From contig CAVRTB010000004.1 of NCBI GenBank assembly GCA_963724065.1, positions 227,516-291,515 on the forward strand: DNA of 64,000 bases, written 5' to 3'. The translations under genes were made by a program, and so were the position numbers. This document shows positions 8,626 to 16,994 of this stretch, in pieces. Position 1 is the stretch's first letter, and each line of letters starts with the position of its first letter. The notes below the pieces were generated by a model. That model did no database searches. It saw nothing but the letters and a program-made list of their open reading frames with translations, and was not told the origin of the DNA. The stretch comes from DASRIA01 sp963724065. GTDB lineage: Bacteria; Actinomycetota; Thermoleophilia; Solirubrobacterales; JBBDJG01.

Positions 8626-10683
8626 CTAGATGATGAAGGGCACGATCAGGAGCGCGACGATGTTCGCGACCTTGATCATCGGGTTGATCGCGGGGCCGGC
8701 GGTGTCCTTGTAGGGGTCGCCGACCGTGTCCCCGGTGACCGCGGCGGCATGGGCCTCGGAGCCCTTTCCGCCGAAGGCTCCGTCCTCGATCAGCTTCTTT
8801 GCGTTGTCCCACGCGCCGCCGCCGGAGGTCATCGAGACCGCGACGAACAGGCCGGTGATGATCACGCCGATCAGCAGTCCGCCGAGCGCCTGATAGGACA
8901 GCACGCCCACCACCACCGTCCCGACGATCGGGATCAGCGCCGGGATGATCATCTCGCGCTGTGCGCGGGCCGTCACGATCGCCACGCACGTCGCGTAGTC
9001 CGGCTTCTCGGTGCCGTCCATGATCCCCGGCTTCTCGCGGAACTGACGCCGTACCTCCTCGACCACCTGGCCGCCGGCGCGGCCGACCGCCTCGATCGCA
9101 AAAGCGACGAACAGGTACACCATCATGCCGCCGAGCAGGAGGCCGATCAGCACCTCGGGTGTGGCTAGGTCGAACGATTTGACCGCCTTGTCGCCCGCCT
9201 CCTCGATCAGCTCCTCGCGCCAGCTCACGAACAGGACGAGTGCGGCGAGCGCGGCCGAGCCGATCGCGTAGCCCTTCGTGACGGCCTTGGTGGTGTTACC
9301 GACCGCGTCGAGCGGGTCGGTCACGGCGCGCACGTCCTCGGGCAGGTTCGCCATCTCGGCGATGCCGCCCGCGTTGTCCGTGATCGGGCCGAAGGCGTCG
9401 AGCGCAACGATCAGGCCCGTCATCGAGAGCTGCGCCATCACGGCGACCCCGATGCCGTAGATACCGCCCAGCTCGTTCGCGCCGAAGATGCCGAGCGCGA
9501 TCAGCAGGGCGGGCAGCGCCGTGGACTGGAGGCCCTGGGCGAGGCCCTGGATGATGTTCGTCGCGTGCCCGGTGACCGATGCCTGGGCAATCGTCTTCAC
9601 CGGCCGGAAGCGCGTCGAGGTGTAGAAGTCGGTGATCACGAAGATCAAGCCGGTGATGCCCAGGCCGATCAGCGTGCAGAACCACAGCTCCGTAGTCGAG
9701 GGAGCCGCGACGTTGACGTCCTTCGTCGTGAGGTTGTCCATCAGCCAGTCGGTGACCGGCAGGAAGGCGATCGCCGCGATCACGGCACTCACGAAGACGC
9801 CTTGGTAGAGCGCGCGCTCGACGTTCCCCGAGCTGGTGCGCGCCGCAAATGCGCCGACCACCGAAGCGAGGATCGAGACGCCTCCGAGCACGAGCGGGAA
9901 GATCGCGACCTCGCGCTGCTCGTTGAAGGTGAGGACGCCGAGGAGCATCACGGCGACGGCCGTCACCGCGTACGTCTCGAACAGGTCGGCCGCCATGCCG
10001 GCGCAGTCCCCGACGTTGTCGCCCACGTTGTCCGCGATCACCGCGGGGTTGCGCGGGTCGTCCTCGGGGATGCCGGCCTCGACCTTCCCCACGAGGTCGG
10101 CGCCGACATCGGCCGCCTTCGTGAAGATGCCGCCGCCGAGGCGAGCGAAGACCGAGATCAAGCTGCCGCCGAAGCCGAGCCCGATCAGCGCGTCCACGGC
10201 CTCCTTGTCGGTCTTGTCCGCGACGATCAGGATGCCGTAGAACCCGGCCACGCCGAGCAGCGCGAGGCCCACCACGAGCATGCCCGTGACCGAGCCGCCC
10301 TTGAAGGCCACGTCAAACGCCTTCGAGACGCCGCTGCGCGCCGCCTCCGCCACGCGTGTGTTCGCGCGCACCGAAACGTTCATCCCGATGTAGCCCGCGG
10401 CCGCCGAGAACGTGCCGCCGATGATGAACCCGATCGCGGTCTCGATGTCGAGCAGGATCGCCAGCGCGATCGCGATCACGATCGCGACCACGGCGATGAT
10501 CGAGTACTGGCGGTTCAGGTAGGCCTTCGCGCCCTCCTGCACCGCCCGCGAGATTTCCTGCATCTGCTCGTTGCCCGGAGACTGTCGCAGTAGCCAGCGG
10601 GTCGTGAGGGCGCCGTAAACGACGGCCACGCCGGCGCAGCCCAGCGCCAGAATCACACCCCAGTCGGTCAAGAATTCGGTCAC
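8626..10683 (-). CDS. hppA: Membrane-bound proton-pumping pyrophosphatase (K+-independent type)
   Basis: The start is GTG 10683, preceded by a CTGGAGGG ribosome-binding site at good spacing. The 685-residue protein has about 16 membrane segments and the H+-PPase signatures DNVGDNVGDCAGMAADLFET and DAFGPITDNAGG, which supply the Mg-PPi ligands. The family hydrolyses pyrophosphate and pumps protons (some members Na+) across the cytoplasmic membrane. The diagnostic loop reads GNTTKA, with lysine where K+-dependent enzymes have alanine, so this is predicted to be the potassium-independent class. The C-terminus ends in a hydrophobic helix. It lies upstream of a secreted hydrolase and the potassium permeases on the same strand. 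Confidence 0.95.
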   Translation of the reverse strand: MTEFLTDWGVILALGCAGVAVVYGALTTRWLLRQSPGNEQMQEISRAVQEGAKAYLNRQYSIIAVVAIVIAIALAILLDIETAIGFIIGGTFSAAAGYIGMNVSVRANTRVAEAARSGVSKAFDVAFKGGSVTGMLVVGLALLGVAGFYGILIVADKTDKEAVDALIGLGFGGSLISVFARLGGGIFTKAADVGADLVGKVEAGIPEDDPRNPAVIADNVGDNVGDCAGMAADLFETYAVTAVAVMLLGVLTFNEQREVAIFPLVLGGVSILASVVGAFAARTSSGNVERALYQGVFVSAVIAAIAFLPVTDWLMDNLTTKDVNVAAPSTTELWFCTLIGLGITGLIFVITDFYTSTRFRPVKTIAQASVTGHATNIIQGLAQGLQSTALPALLIALGIFGANELGGIYGIGVAVMAQLSMTGLIVALDAFGPITDNAGGIAEMANLPEDVRAVTDPLDAVGNTTKAVTKGYAIGSAALAALVLFVSWREELIEEAGDKAVKSFDLATPEVLIGLLLGGMMVYLFVAFAIEAVGRAGGQVVEEVRRQFREKPGIMDGTEKPDYATCVAIVTARAQREMIIPALIPIVGTVVVGVLSYQALGGLLIGVIITGLFVAVSMTSGGGAWDNAKKLIEDGAFGGKGSEAHAAAVTGDTVGDPYKDTAGPAINPMIKVANIVALLIVPFII

Positions 10684-10813
10684 GTGTGGAAGCCCTCCAG
10701 GTCTCGGATCATGCGCCCGCAGCACACCGGCCCGCGGGGGACGCGGCGGCCGGACTGCGGCTCAAAAGCGGGCGGAGTGTATCGGTCACCGCCGGATGAC
10801 CGGCTTTCGGGCG

Positions 10814-11322
10814 CTATCTGTCGCTGCCCGGCGGCACCCAGAGCCCGCCTGGCTCACCGGGACCGGGGGCGCCGGGCGGCGGGCGCTTCGCCGGAGCGGG
10901 GCGCTCGCCGGTGCCGCTCTGAACGGGCTCCGCCGGTCCCTCCCCCGGGGGTTCGTGCTGCGACTCGCGTGCCACCTGCGCAAAGGCCATCTGGAGCTGC
11001 GACAGAGCATCGCGGATCGGCCGCACCTGCTCCGCGTGCTGCTCCTCGAGCAACGGCAGCAGAGCGCGCACGCCCTCGATCGCGATCCGTGCCTGCTCGA
11101 GGTCGCGCATGTCCTCCGTGTCGGGGGTCAGCCCGAGCCGCTGGCCGCCGAGGTTGACCAGGCTGACGACCGTCTGGAGGAGCACGTCGTGGACCGAGAT
11201 GCGACGCAGCTCCTCCTCGAGGCGCGCGCGCATCTCCTCCTCGGACATCTGCTCTTGCCCGTGTTGGTGGTCGTGCTCGTGATCGTGCTCGTGTCGTGCT
11301 CGTGATCGTGCTCGTGGGTCAT
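10814..11322 (-). CDS. DUF1844-like protein with His/Asp/Glu-rich N-terminus (apparent frameshift)
   Basis: Translation most likely begins at ATG 11322. Its start overlaps the stop of the ybdK-like gene (ATGA) and has a strong GGGGAGGGGAG ribosome-binding site. It reads MTHEHDHEHD and then leaves frame; the other frame continues HEHDHEHDHQHGQEQ into MSEEEMRARLEEEL, so one base (a C, near 11293) appears lost from a repeated CAC/GAG/GAC tract. The body (about 75 residues) is helical and resembles DUF1844, with DLEQARIAIEGVRALLPLLE. The tail is proline- and glycine-rich. The alternative is a start at ATG 11246 giving about 143 residues. The His-rich leader could bind metal, which is inference. 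Confidence 0.6.
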
Positions 11323-12515
11323 GCTCTCCCCTCCCCGCAGGGCGCCGCGAGAGCTGCGCCGGATTCGCCGTAGGTCGCCCGCGTGTCGGCGACCGTGCCC
11401 GCGTAGATGTCCTCGATGGAGTCGCCGGCGGCATGGCGGCGGCGCTGCCGCTGAGCGCCGTTCCCATTCGACAGAAGCCTCTCGAGGTCCGCCAGGTGCC
11501 CGTCGAGCGCCAATCCGGAGCGCGCCTCCGACGTCCACTCGAGCAGTCGCTCGACGGCGGCCACGGCCGGCACCTCCGCCTGCGCGTCGAGGTCGATCAA
11601 CTGCCCGTCGAGGCCGTGCCGGATCGCGCGCCAGAGGTTCTCTTCGATCATGCGCCCCGGAATCGGCGCCGGGCGCCTGCCGGCGTCGAAGTCGACCGCG
11701 GCCTGCGCGATACAGGCCGTCGCGAGGGCGAGCAGGGCGCTCGACTCGCCCGCACACGACTGCGCGTCCATGATGCGCAGCTCGACCGTCCCGAAGGACA
11801 TGTGGGGACGAACGCTCCACCAGATCTCGGTGTGCTCGGTGATCGAGCGGGTCCGGAAGAGAAAGTCGACGTACTGCGCGTACGCGTCCCAGCTGCCGTA
11901 GTGGTCGGGCACTCCGCAACGCGGGAACATGCGCGTGAAGATCTCCGTGCGCGTGGAGTGCAGCCCGCTGAAGCGGCCCTCGACGAAGGAGGAGTTCGCG
12001 GAGGCCGCGAGGAGCACGGGCAGCACCGGGCGCAGCGCGTCGCAGACGGCCACCGCTCGATCGGCGCCGCGAATGCCGACGTGCACGTGGTTACTGAAGG
12101 TGTTGTTGCGCCATGCGACGTACTGGAGGCGCTCCTCGACGATCCGGTAGTGCGGCGTGTCGATGATGCGCTGCTCCTGCCACGGGCTCCATGGGTGCGT
12201 CCCGGTGGCGCCAAGCGCGAGACCTTGTGATGAAGCAAGCGCGAACATGCGCCGGCGGCACTCGTGCTGGCGCTCGAGCGCATCGCCGAAGTCCGCGCCC
12301 TTGCCGGAGCGGATTTCGACCTCGGACGCGATCAGCTCACCTGCGAGGGCGTCCGTGAGGACCTCGTCGCTGTCCGCCTCACGCTTGAGATCCTCGAACG
12401 CGTTGCGCATCGAAAGAGTCTCGGGGTCGAGCAGCGCGAACTCCTCCTCGAGGCCGACGGTGAAGTCGGCCGAGGACTCGAAGACTTCCCTCGTGTGCTG
12501 GGGGTCGAAGGACAT
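11319..12515 (-). CDS. Carboxylate-amine ligase, YbdK / glutamate-cysteine ligase type 2 family
   Basis: The 398-residue product starts at ATG 12515 (MSFDPQHTREVF); a TTG 21 bases upstream is less likely. Family signatures are VGLEEEFALLDPETL at the N-terminus, EIRSGKG, NTFSNHVHVGIRG in the middle, and VELRIMDAQS, which together form the ATP- and Mg-binding site of the GCS2 fold. Characterised relatives form gamma-glutamyl-cysteine weakly (YbdK) or act in ergothioneine synthesis (EgtA), so the natural substrate here is uncertain. It overlaps the His-rich downstream gene by four bases, which points to translational coupling. A 140-base spacer without a gene separates it from rex. Confidence 0.85.
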   Translation of the reverse strand: MSFDPQHTREVFESSADFTVGLEEEFALLDPETLSMRNAFEDLKREADSDEVLTDALAGELIASEVEIRSGKGADFGDALERQHECRRRMFALASSQGLALGATGTHPWSPWQEQRIIDTPHYRIVEERLQYVAWRNNTFSNHVHVGIRGADRAVAVCDALRPVLPVLLAASANSSFVEGRFSGLHSTRTEIFTRMFPRCGVPDHYGSWDAYAQYVDFLFRTRSITEHTEIWWSVRPHMSFGTVELRIMDAQSCAGESSALLALATACIAQAAVDFDAGRRPAPIPGRMIEENLWRAIRHGLDGQLIDLDAQAEVPAVAAVERLLEWTSEARSGLALDGHLADLERLLSNGNGAQRQRRRHAAGDSIEDIYAGTVADTRATYGESGAALAAPCGEGRA

Positions 12516-12657
12516 CCGACCCCGAACCCTAGCCAAACCGGATTCGCCGGTCCCGAGGAGGCCCGCCCAAGTTCGGCGCCTCCGTCACTTCCATATGGGG
12601 GGTAAATCGGCGGAAGCGACCCTCGCGGGGCCTGCGCCAAGCGGAGCCGCGTCCTCG

Positions 12658-13359
12658 CTAGGTGAGGTAGAAGTACAAGGCGTAGAGCAGGTCGACCGCG
12701 GGGCTCGACGTGTGGACCGTCACGTCGGGCGGGACCTGGAGCAGCGCGTCGGAGTAGTTGAAGATGATCTTCACGCCGGCCTCGACGAGATCGTCCGCCA
12801 GGCGCTGTGCCGCCGGTGACGGGACGGCGAGCACGCCGACCACGATGTCCTCCTCGTCGACGACGTCGCGCATCGTGTCGTAGGGACGGACCTCGAGGTT
12901 GCCCACGCGCTTGCCGATCCGCTTCGGGTCCACGTCGAAGATCGAGACGACCCGGAACCCGTGGTCGGCGAAGATGTCCGAGCTCGCGATCGCCTGCCCG
13001 AGGTTGCCGGCGCCGAACAGCGCGATGTTGTGCTGACCCGACGTCCGCAGGATCTTGCGTATCTGCGAGACGAGGGAGTCGACGTTGTAGCCCACCCCCC
13101 GCTTGCCGAACTTGCCGAAGCCGGACAGGTCGCGCCTGATCTGGGTGGAGTTGATGTGCGTGTAGTCGGACAGCTCCTGCGAGGAGATCGTGTCCTTGCC
13201 CATCTTGCGGGCCTGCGTCAGCACCTGGAGGTAGCGCGAGAGCCGCGCGGCAACGCCGAGTGAGAGGCGATCGGCGAACGGCTTGGGGTCGAGCGGGCCG
13301 TCCGGCGCACCGACCATGTCGTCCTGGAGCCCCACGTCCGCACCGGGGTCGCTGGTCAT
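12658..13359 (-). CDS. rex: Redox-sensing transcriptional repressor Rex
   Basis: The 233-residue protein has a winged-helix DNA-binding domain at about residues 30-100, with HINSTQIRRDLSGFGKFG as recognition region. A Rossmann NAD(H)-binding domain follows, with ALFGAGNLGQA and the acidic FDVDPKR. The C-terminal domain-swapping helix is VDLLYALYFYL. Rex represses respiratory and fermentative genes until NADH rises. Its ATG overlaps the stop of the glutaredoxin-like gene... read in transcription order, rex lies upstream of that gene's end on the opposite side, with a four-base ATGA overlap, so the two are coupled. I see no clear Rex operator (TTGTGAAN4TTCACAA type) in the surrounding spacers. 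Confidence 0.95.
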   Translation of the reverse strand: MTSDPGADVGLQDDMVGAPDGPLDPKPFADRLSLGVAARLSRYLQVLTQARKMGKDTISSQELSDYTHINSTQIRRDLSGFGKFGKRGVGYNVDSLVSQIRKILRTSGQHNIALFGAGNLGQAIASSDIFADHGFRVVSIFDVDPKRIGKRVGNLEVRPYDTMRDVVDEEDIVVGVLAVPSPAAQRLADDLVEAGVKIIFNYSDALLQVPPDVTVHTSSPAVDLLYALYFYLT

Positions 13360-13607
13360 CGGGCTACCCCCGCCGCGCTCAGGCGGGCTTCGAGCTCGCC
13401 CTCGTCCACGACGTACTCGAATGCCTGCGTACCGTCGACCAGCACGACGGGGATGCGCTCGCCGTAGCGATCGAAGAGCTCCGAGTCGGATGTGATGTCG
13501 AGCACGGCAAGCTCGAAAGGCACACGCGCCCGCACCCGTTCGAGCGCGGAGCGCGCCTCGTCACAAAGGGGGCAGTCCGGCTTCGTGTACAGGGTGAGCG
13601 TCGGCAT
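13356..13607 (-). CDS. Glutaredoxin-like thioredoxin-fold protein
   Basis: The 83-residue protein starts at ATG 13607 (MPTLTLYTKPDCPLCDEA). It has the thioredoxin-fold strand LTLYTK followed by the redox motif CPLC near residues 12-15, a cis-proline in IPVVLVDG, and a C-terminal helix. It belongs to the DUF836/YruB-like group of small glutaredoxin-like proteins, which take part in thiol-disulfide exchange. It is transcribed ahead of rex, and its TGA overlaps the rex ATG. A redox protein translationally coupled to the Rex redox sensor is a common actinobacterial arrangement. Its direct partner is unknown. Confidence 0.82.
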   Translation of the reverse strand: MPTLTLYTKPDCPLCDEARSALERVRARVPFELAVLDITSDSELFDRYGERIPVVLVDGTQAFEYVVDEGELEARLSAAGVAR

Positions 13608-13642
13608 GGAGCAGGGGCGCCGCGACCGGCCTGGCGGCGGGC

Positions 13643-14653
13643 TCAGGCTGCGCTTCGGGCGAAGGCGTCGAAGGCCAGGAACCCAGGATACGCGACGGGC
13701 TCGAGGAAGTTGGCCGCGGATGCGATCATCGCCGCGTTGTCGGTGCACAGCTCCGGGGGCGGGACCTTCAGCTCGAGGCCCCTGCGATCGCAGAGCGCGG
13801 CGACCTCGCGGCGCAGCAGCGAGTTGGCCGCGACACCTCCTCCGATCGCCAGCCGCTCGGCCCCGGTGCGGTCGAGTGCCTGCTCGAACCTGAGGAGCAG
13901 AGCGTTCACCACGGCCGACTGGAACGACGCGGCGAGGTCGGCGCGCCGCGCGGCCGTCCCTCCGGGTCCGAGCTCGCGCACCTTGTAGACGAACGCGGTC
14001 TTGAGTCCGGAGAAGCTGAAGTCGAGCGAGTCGTCACGACGCATGCCGACGGGAAAGTCGAAGGCATGTGGGTCTCCTTCCCGCGACAGCCGGTCGATCG
14101 CGGCGCCGCCCGGGTACCCGAGCCCCATCATCCGCGCGGCCTTGTCGAGCGCCTCGCCGGCCGCGTCGTCACGGGTCGCGCCCAGCAGCTCGTATCCGTC
14201 ACGGCGCTCCACCGATGCGAGCAGCGTGTGCCCGCCGCTCGCGATCAGGCAGAGGAACGGCGGGTCCATCGGCTCCGGCCGGAGGAAGTTGGCCGCCACG
14301 TGCCCGTGGAGGTGATCCACCGCCACGAAGGGCAGACGCGCGGCCGCGGCAAGCGCCTTGGCGGTCGAAAGTCCGACCAGCAGCGCCCCGATCAGGCCCG
14401 GGCGACACGTCGCGGCGACCCGCCCGACGTCGCGGAGCGCCACCCCGGCACTCGTGAGCGCGTCGTCGACGACCGCGTTGATCAGCTCGAGGTGGTGCCG
14501 CGATGCGACCTCGGGCACCACGCCGCCATAGCGCTCGTGGAACCGCGCCTGCGACGAGATCACGTTGCTGAGGATGTGCCCGTCCGCCGTGACGACGGCC
14601 GCACAGGTGTCGTCGCAGGAAGTCTCGATCGCGAGGGTCAGGTCCGAAGTCAC
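13643..14653 (-). CDS. tsaD: tRNA t6A37 threonylcarbamoyltransferase
   Basis: The GTG start at 14653 overlaps the rimI stop (GTGA), and the conserved N-terminus LAIETSCDDTCAAVV follows at once. The 336-residue ASKHA-fold protein has the Fe/Zn-binding HLHGH motif, ASGGHT in the nucleotide site, GYPGGAAID, and GGVAANSLLR near the C-terminus. With TsaB and TsaE it transfers the threonylcarbamoyl group to A37 of ANN-decoding tRNAs. All three bacterial subunits plus rimI are in this operon. The TsaC/Sua5 enzyme that makes the intermediate is not in the window. Confidence 0.96.
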   Translation of the reverse strand: MTSDLTLAIETSCDDTCAAVVTADGHILSNVISSQARFHERYGGVVPEVASRHHLELINAVVDDALTSAGVALRDVGRVAATCRPGLIGALLVGLSTAKALAAAARLPFVAVDHLHGHVAANFLRPEPMDPPFLCLIASGGHTLLASVERRDGYELLGATRDDAAGEALDKAARMMGLGYPGGAAIDRLSREGDPHAFDFPVGMRRDDSLDFSFSGLKTAFVYKVRELGPGGTAARRADLAASFQSAVVNALLLRFEQALDRTGAERLAIGGGVAANSLLRREVAALCDRRGLELKVPPPELCTDNAAMIASAANFLEPVAYPGFLAFDAFARSAA

Positions 14654-15156
14654 GCTTGCGCTTCGGTCCTCCACATGATGAGCGCGTCCTCGTTGTTGTC
14701 GTGGTAGTAGCGGCGGCGCACGCCCGCGGTGCGGAAGCCGAACGACTCGTACATGCGGATCGCCTCGGCGTTGGACACCCTCACCTCGAGCGTGTAGCGG
14801 TCGTGGTCGCCCGCGGCCTCGAGCAGGTGCTCGAGGAGCGCCTTCGCGATTCCCGAGCGGCGGTGGTCGTCGTGCACAGCGACGTTCATCAGGTGCCAGA
14901 CGGTGTGGTAGCGCGAGCAGATCAGATAGCCGATCAGGTCGCCGTCGAGCGTGGCGCCCGCACAGATGCTCGAGGGCTTGGAAAGCTCGAGGACGAACAT
15001 CGCCAGCGACCACGGAGCGGGAAAGGACAGCCGCTCGATCGCGATCACGTCGGGGAGGTCGGCGTACCCGAGCGGGCGGATCGTCAGATTGCCGCGCTCA
15101 GTGGTGATCCTCCCCGCGGGGACCCTCGAGTCGAGCGCTTCTGGTGATCTCTGCAT
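14650..15156 (-). CDS. rimI: Ribosomal-protein-alanine N-acetyltransferase (GNAT)
   Basis: The 168-residue protein has a single GNAT fold. It opens with LTIRPLGYADLPDVIAIE, has the acetyl-CoA loop DDHRRSGIAKALL (the Q/RxxGxG/A type motif), and ends with NAEAIRMYESFGFRTAGVRR. RimI acetylates the N-terminus of ribosomal protein S18 and related targets. Its 5' end overlaps the tsaB 3' end by about 60 bases and its stop overlaps the tsaD start, the classic tsaB-rimI-tsaD order. The first 25 residues are poorly conserved, so a slightly later start is possible, although no ATG is available. Confidence 0.92.
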   Translation of the reverse strand: MQRSPEALDSRVPAGRITTERGNLTIRPLGYADLPDVIAIERLSFPAPWSLAMFVLELSKPSSICAGATLDGDLIGYLICSRYHTVWHLMNVAVHDDHRRSGIAKALLEHLLEAAGDHDRYTLEVRVSNAEAIRMYESFGFRTAGVRRRYYHDNNEDALIMWRTEAQA

Positions 15157-15832
15157 CCGGGACCCTCACGTAGACCGGGTTGACCTGCCCGGGAGCGACG
15201 GGCTCGACCGCATCACCGAGCCGGCAGATCTGCAGGGCGCTGACCGCGTGCAGGCCGGAATCGGGAGCGGGCACCTCGGCCCCTGCCGCCTCCAGGTATT
15301 TGCGCGATTCTAACGCCCAGTCTCCGGCTGCCAACGGGGCCGTCGTCAGGAGATCGACGCGCTCGATCAGCTCGTCGCGGCTGAGCGCGAGCGGGCCCCA
15401 CTCGCGCTCCAGGCGCTCCCCGGCGCGGTAGAGCGCCGCGAACACCTGGCGGCGCCTCGCATCGATCAGCGCCAGCAGCGGCCTCCCTGGCGGCGCGCCG
15501 GCCGCGAGCCCGCTCGCCAGCGCCTCGAGCGAGGACACCGGGTGCAGCGCAACGCCGAGACCCTGCGCGAGGCCCCGCGCGGTCGCAACCCCGATGCGCA
15601 ACCCCGTGAAGGTCCCCGGGCCGACCCCGACCGCGAGCGCGCGCACCTCGTCCCAGCCCGTGCCGGCCCGCTCGAGCAGGTCCGCGAGCACGGGCAACAG
15701 CTCCGCGGAGTGCTGCGGCGCGCCCGTCAGCCTCTCCGCGCCCGGCGCGGGAGTGAACACGGGGTCGCCACGGCGTGGAACCACGCAGGCGGAGGTCACA
15801 CGCATTGACGTGTCGAATCCGACGAGGGTCAT
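15098..15832 (-). CDS. tsaB: t6A biosynthesis protein TsaB
   Basis: The 244-residue ASKHA-family protein starts at ATG 15832 (MTLVGFDTSMRVTSACVV) and contains the hallmark VGVGPGTFTGLRIGVATARG near residues 70-90. The second half, after LIDARRRQVFAALY, is shorter and degenerate compared with TsaD, as is normal. It is a non-catalytic scaffold that brings TsaD and TsaE together. The gene overlaps the 3' end of tsaE (TGA/ATG overlap) and the 5' end of rimI. A long C-terminal tail ends EGPRGEDHH. Confidence 0.94.
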   Translation of the reverse strand: MTLVGFDTSMRVTSACVVPRRGDPVFTPAPGAERLTGAPQHSAELLPVLADLLERAGTGWDEVRALAVGVGPGTFTGLRIGVATARGLAQGLGVALHPVSSLEALASGLAAGAPPGRPLLALIDARRRQVFAALYRAGERLEREWGPLALSRDELIERVDLLTTAPLAAGDWALESRKYLEAAGAEVPAPDSGLHAVSALQICRLGDAVEPVAPGQVNPVYVRVPDAEITRSARLEGPRGEDHH

Positions 15833-16200
15833 CGCGCCGCGGCGAGCGCACGCAGCAGCGGCGCCCGGCCCTCCGCGCGCAGGTGGCGCACATCGCCGCC
15901 TCCGTGCTCGAGATGCAGCTCGAGCACGACCCGGTCGCGGTCGATGCGCGAGCCGGCGCCGCCCGGCCACTCGACGAAGCCCACGCGCTCGGGAGTGAGG
16001 TAGTCGGCGAGCAGCGCCGGGTCCTCGCCCGCGAGATCATCGAGCCGGAAGAGGTCGACGTGCGCGACGGGTGTGCGGCCCTCGTAGACCTGGCCGATCG
16101 TGAACGACGGGCTCGTGACGCGGTCGATGACCTCCAGACCGCGACACGCCCCGCGTACGAAGGTCGTCTTCCCGGTGCCGACGTCGCCCGCGATCAGCAC
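15829..16200 (-). CDS. tsaE: t6A biosynthesis ATPase TsaE (true start probably upstream CTG)
   Basis: From GTG 16200 the product has 123 residues with a Walker A motif GDVGTGKTTF, PSFTIGQVYEG, and DLFRLDDL. VGFVEWPG matches the family EWxE-type motif. TsaE normally has 25-35 residues before the P-loop, and these are present in frame upstream (LRHEIDLHTDSAEETEGLAA) with no ATG, GTG or TTG. The only plausible initiator is CTG at 16293, which overlaps the udg stop as CTGA, like the other ATGA/GTGA couplings in this operon. That would give 154 residues. It powers threonylcarbamoyl transfer with TsaBD. Confidence 0.88.
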   Translation of the reverse strand: MLIAGDVGTGKTTFVRGACRGLEVIDRVTSPSFTIGQVYEGRTPVAHVDLFRLDDLAGEDPALLADYLTPERVGFVEWPGGAGSRIDRDRVVLELHLEHGGGDVRHLRAEGRAPLLRALAAAR

Positions 16201-16289
16201 GACGTCGCCCGGGCTCAGCTCGCGAGCGAGCGAGGCGGCGAGGCCCTCGGTCTCCTCCGCGGAGTCGGTGTGCAGGTCGATCTCGTGCC

Positions 16290-16994
16290 TCAGAAGAGGC
16301 CGAGCTGATCCACGGCCGCGACCTCGGCCGGCCCGACCGCGGCGAGCTCCGGCTCGGGCTCGCGCTGGGGCTCGCGCTCGGAGCTGTCGCCCGGAAGCGG
16401 CTGCGCGAGCAGCTCCGGGAGCGCCCGGATGTCCTCACGCAGGCGCTCGAGCATCGCGGGGGTGTAGAGCGCGGCCGCCGGGTGGAAGATCGGGTAGAGG
16501 AACAGCGTGCGCTCGCCGATCTCGCGCATCTGCGGGACGCCGCGCACCTTGGTGATGCCGGCCGGGCTGCCGGACAGCAGCTTGGTCGCGAAGTTGCCGA
16601 GCGAGCAGATCACCCGTGGCTGGATCAGCTCGACCTGCCGGAACAGGTGGCCCTCGCAGGCCTCGATCTCGGCCGGCTGGGGATCGCGGTTGCCCGGCGG
16701 GCGGCACTTCAGGACGTTCGCGATGAAGACCTCCCGGCGCGTCAGCCCGATCTCGGCGAGCAGCTTGTCGAGCAGCTTGCCCGCCTGCCCGACGAAGGGC
16801 TTGCCCTGCTTGTCCTCGTGGAACCCCGGTGCCTCGCCGACGAACATGAGGTCGGCGTCGGGGTCGCCCGAGCCGAAGACCACCGTCGTGCGGCCCTCCG
16901 CGAGCGGGCACTTCGTGCACCCCTCCAGCTCGTGGAAGAACGCGACGAGCTCCTCGCGCCTGCGCGTGGCGTCAGTGGCCGCCGCAGACTCCAC
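16290..16994 (-). CDS. Family 4 uracil-DNA glycosylase
   Basis: The 234-residue protein has motif GEAPGFHEDKQGKPFVGQAG for uracil binding and a second active-site motif HPAAALY. Cysteines suited to a [4Fe-4S] cluster lie at CTKC, EACEGH and VICSLG. Family 4 enzymes (UdgA/UDGb-like) excise uracil from DNA and are typical of actinobacteria and thermophiles. The C-terminal 40 residues, after LPGDSS, are Glu/Pro-rich and variable. It overlaps the fmdB-like gene upstream by 23 bases and is probably coupled to tsaE downstream. Confidence 0.93.
   Translation of the reverse strand: MESAAATDATRRREELVAFFHELEGCTKCPLAEGRTTVVFGSGDPDADLMFVGEAPGFHEDKQGKPFVGQAGKLLDKLLAEIGLTRREVFIANVLKCRPPGNRDPQPAEIEACEGHLFRQVELIQPRVICSLGNFATKLLSGSPAGITKVRGVPQMREIGERTLFLYPIFHPAAALYTPAMLERLREDIRALPELLAQPLPGDSSEREPQREPEPELAAVGPAEVAAVDQLGLF

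Noticed and set aside
7531..9168. Plus-strand frame of about 545 codons across the hydrolase and pyrophosphatase genes
   Set aside because: It spans two well-supported minus-strand genes and has a random His/Arg-rich composition.
11271..11322. GTGCTCGTG-type repeats considered as a CRISPR or operator array
   Set aside because: They are the codons of a His/Asp/Glu-rich peptide (CAC, GAG, GAC) and have no spacers.
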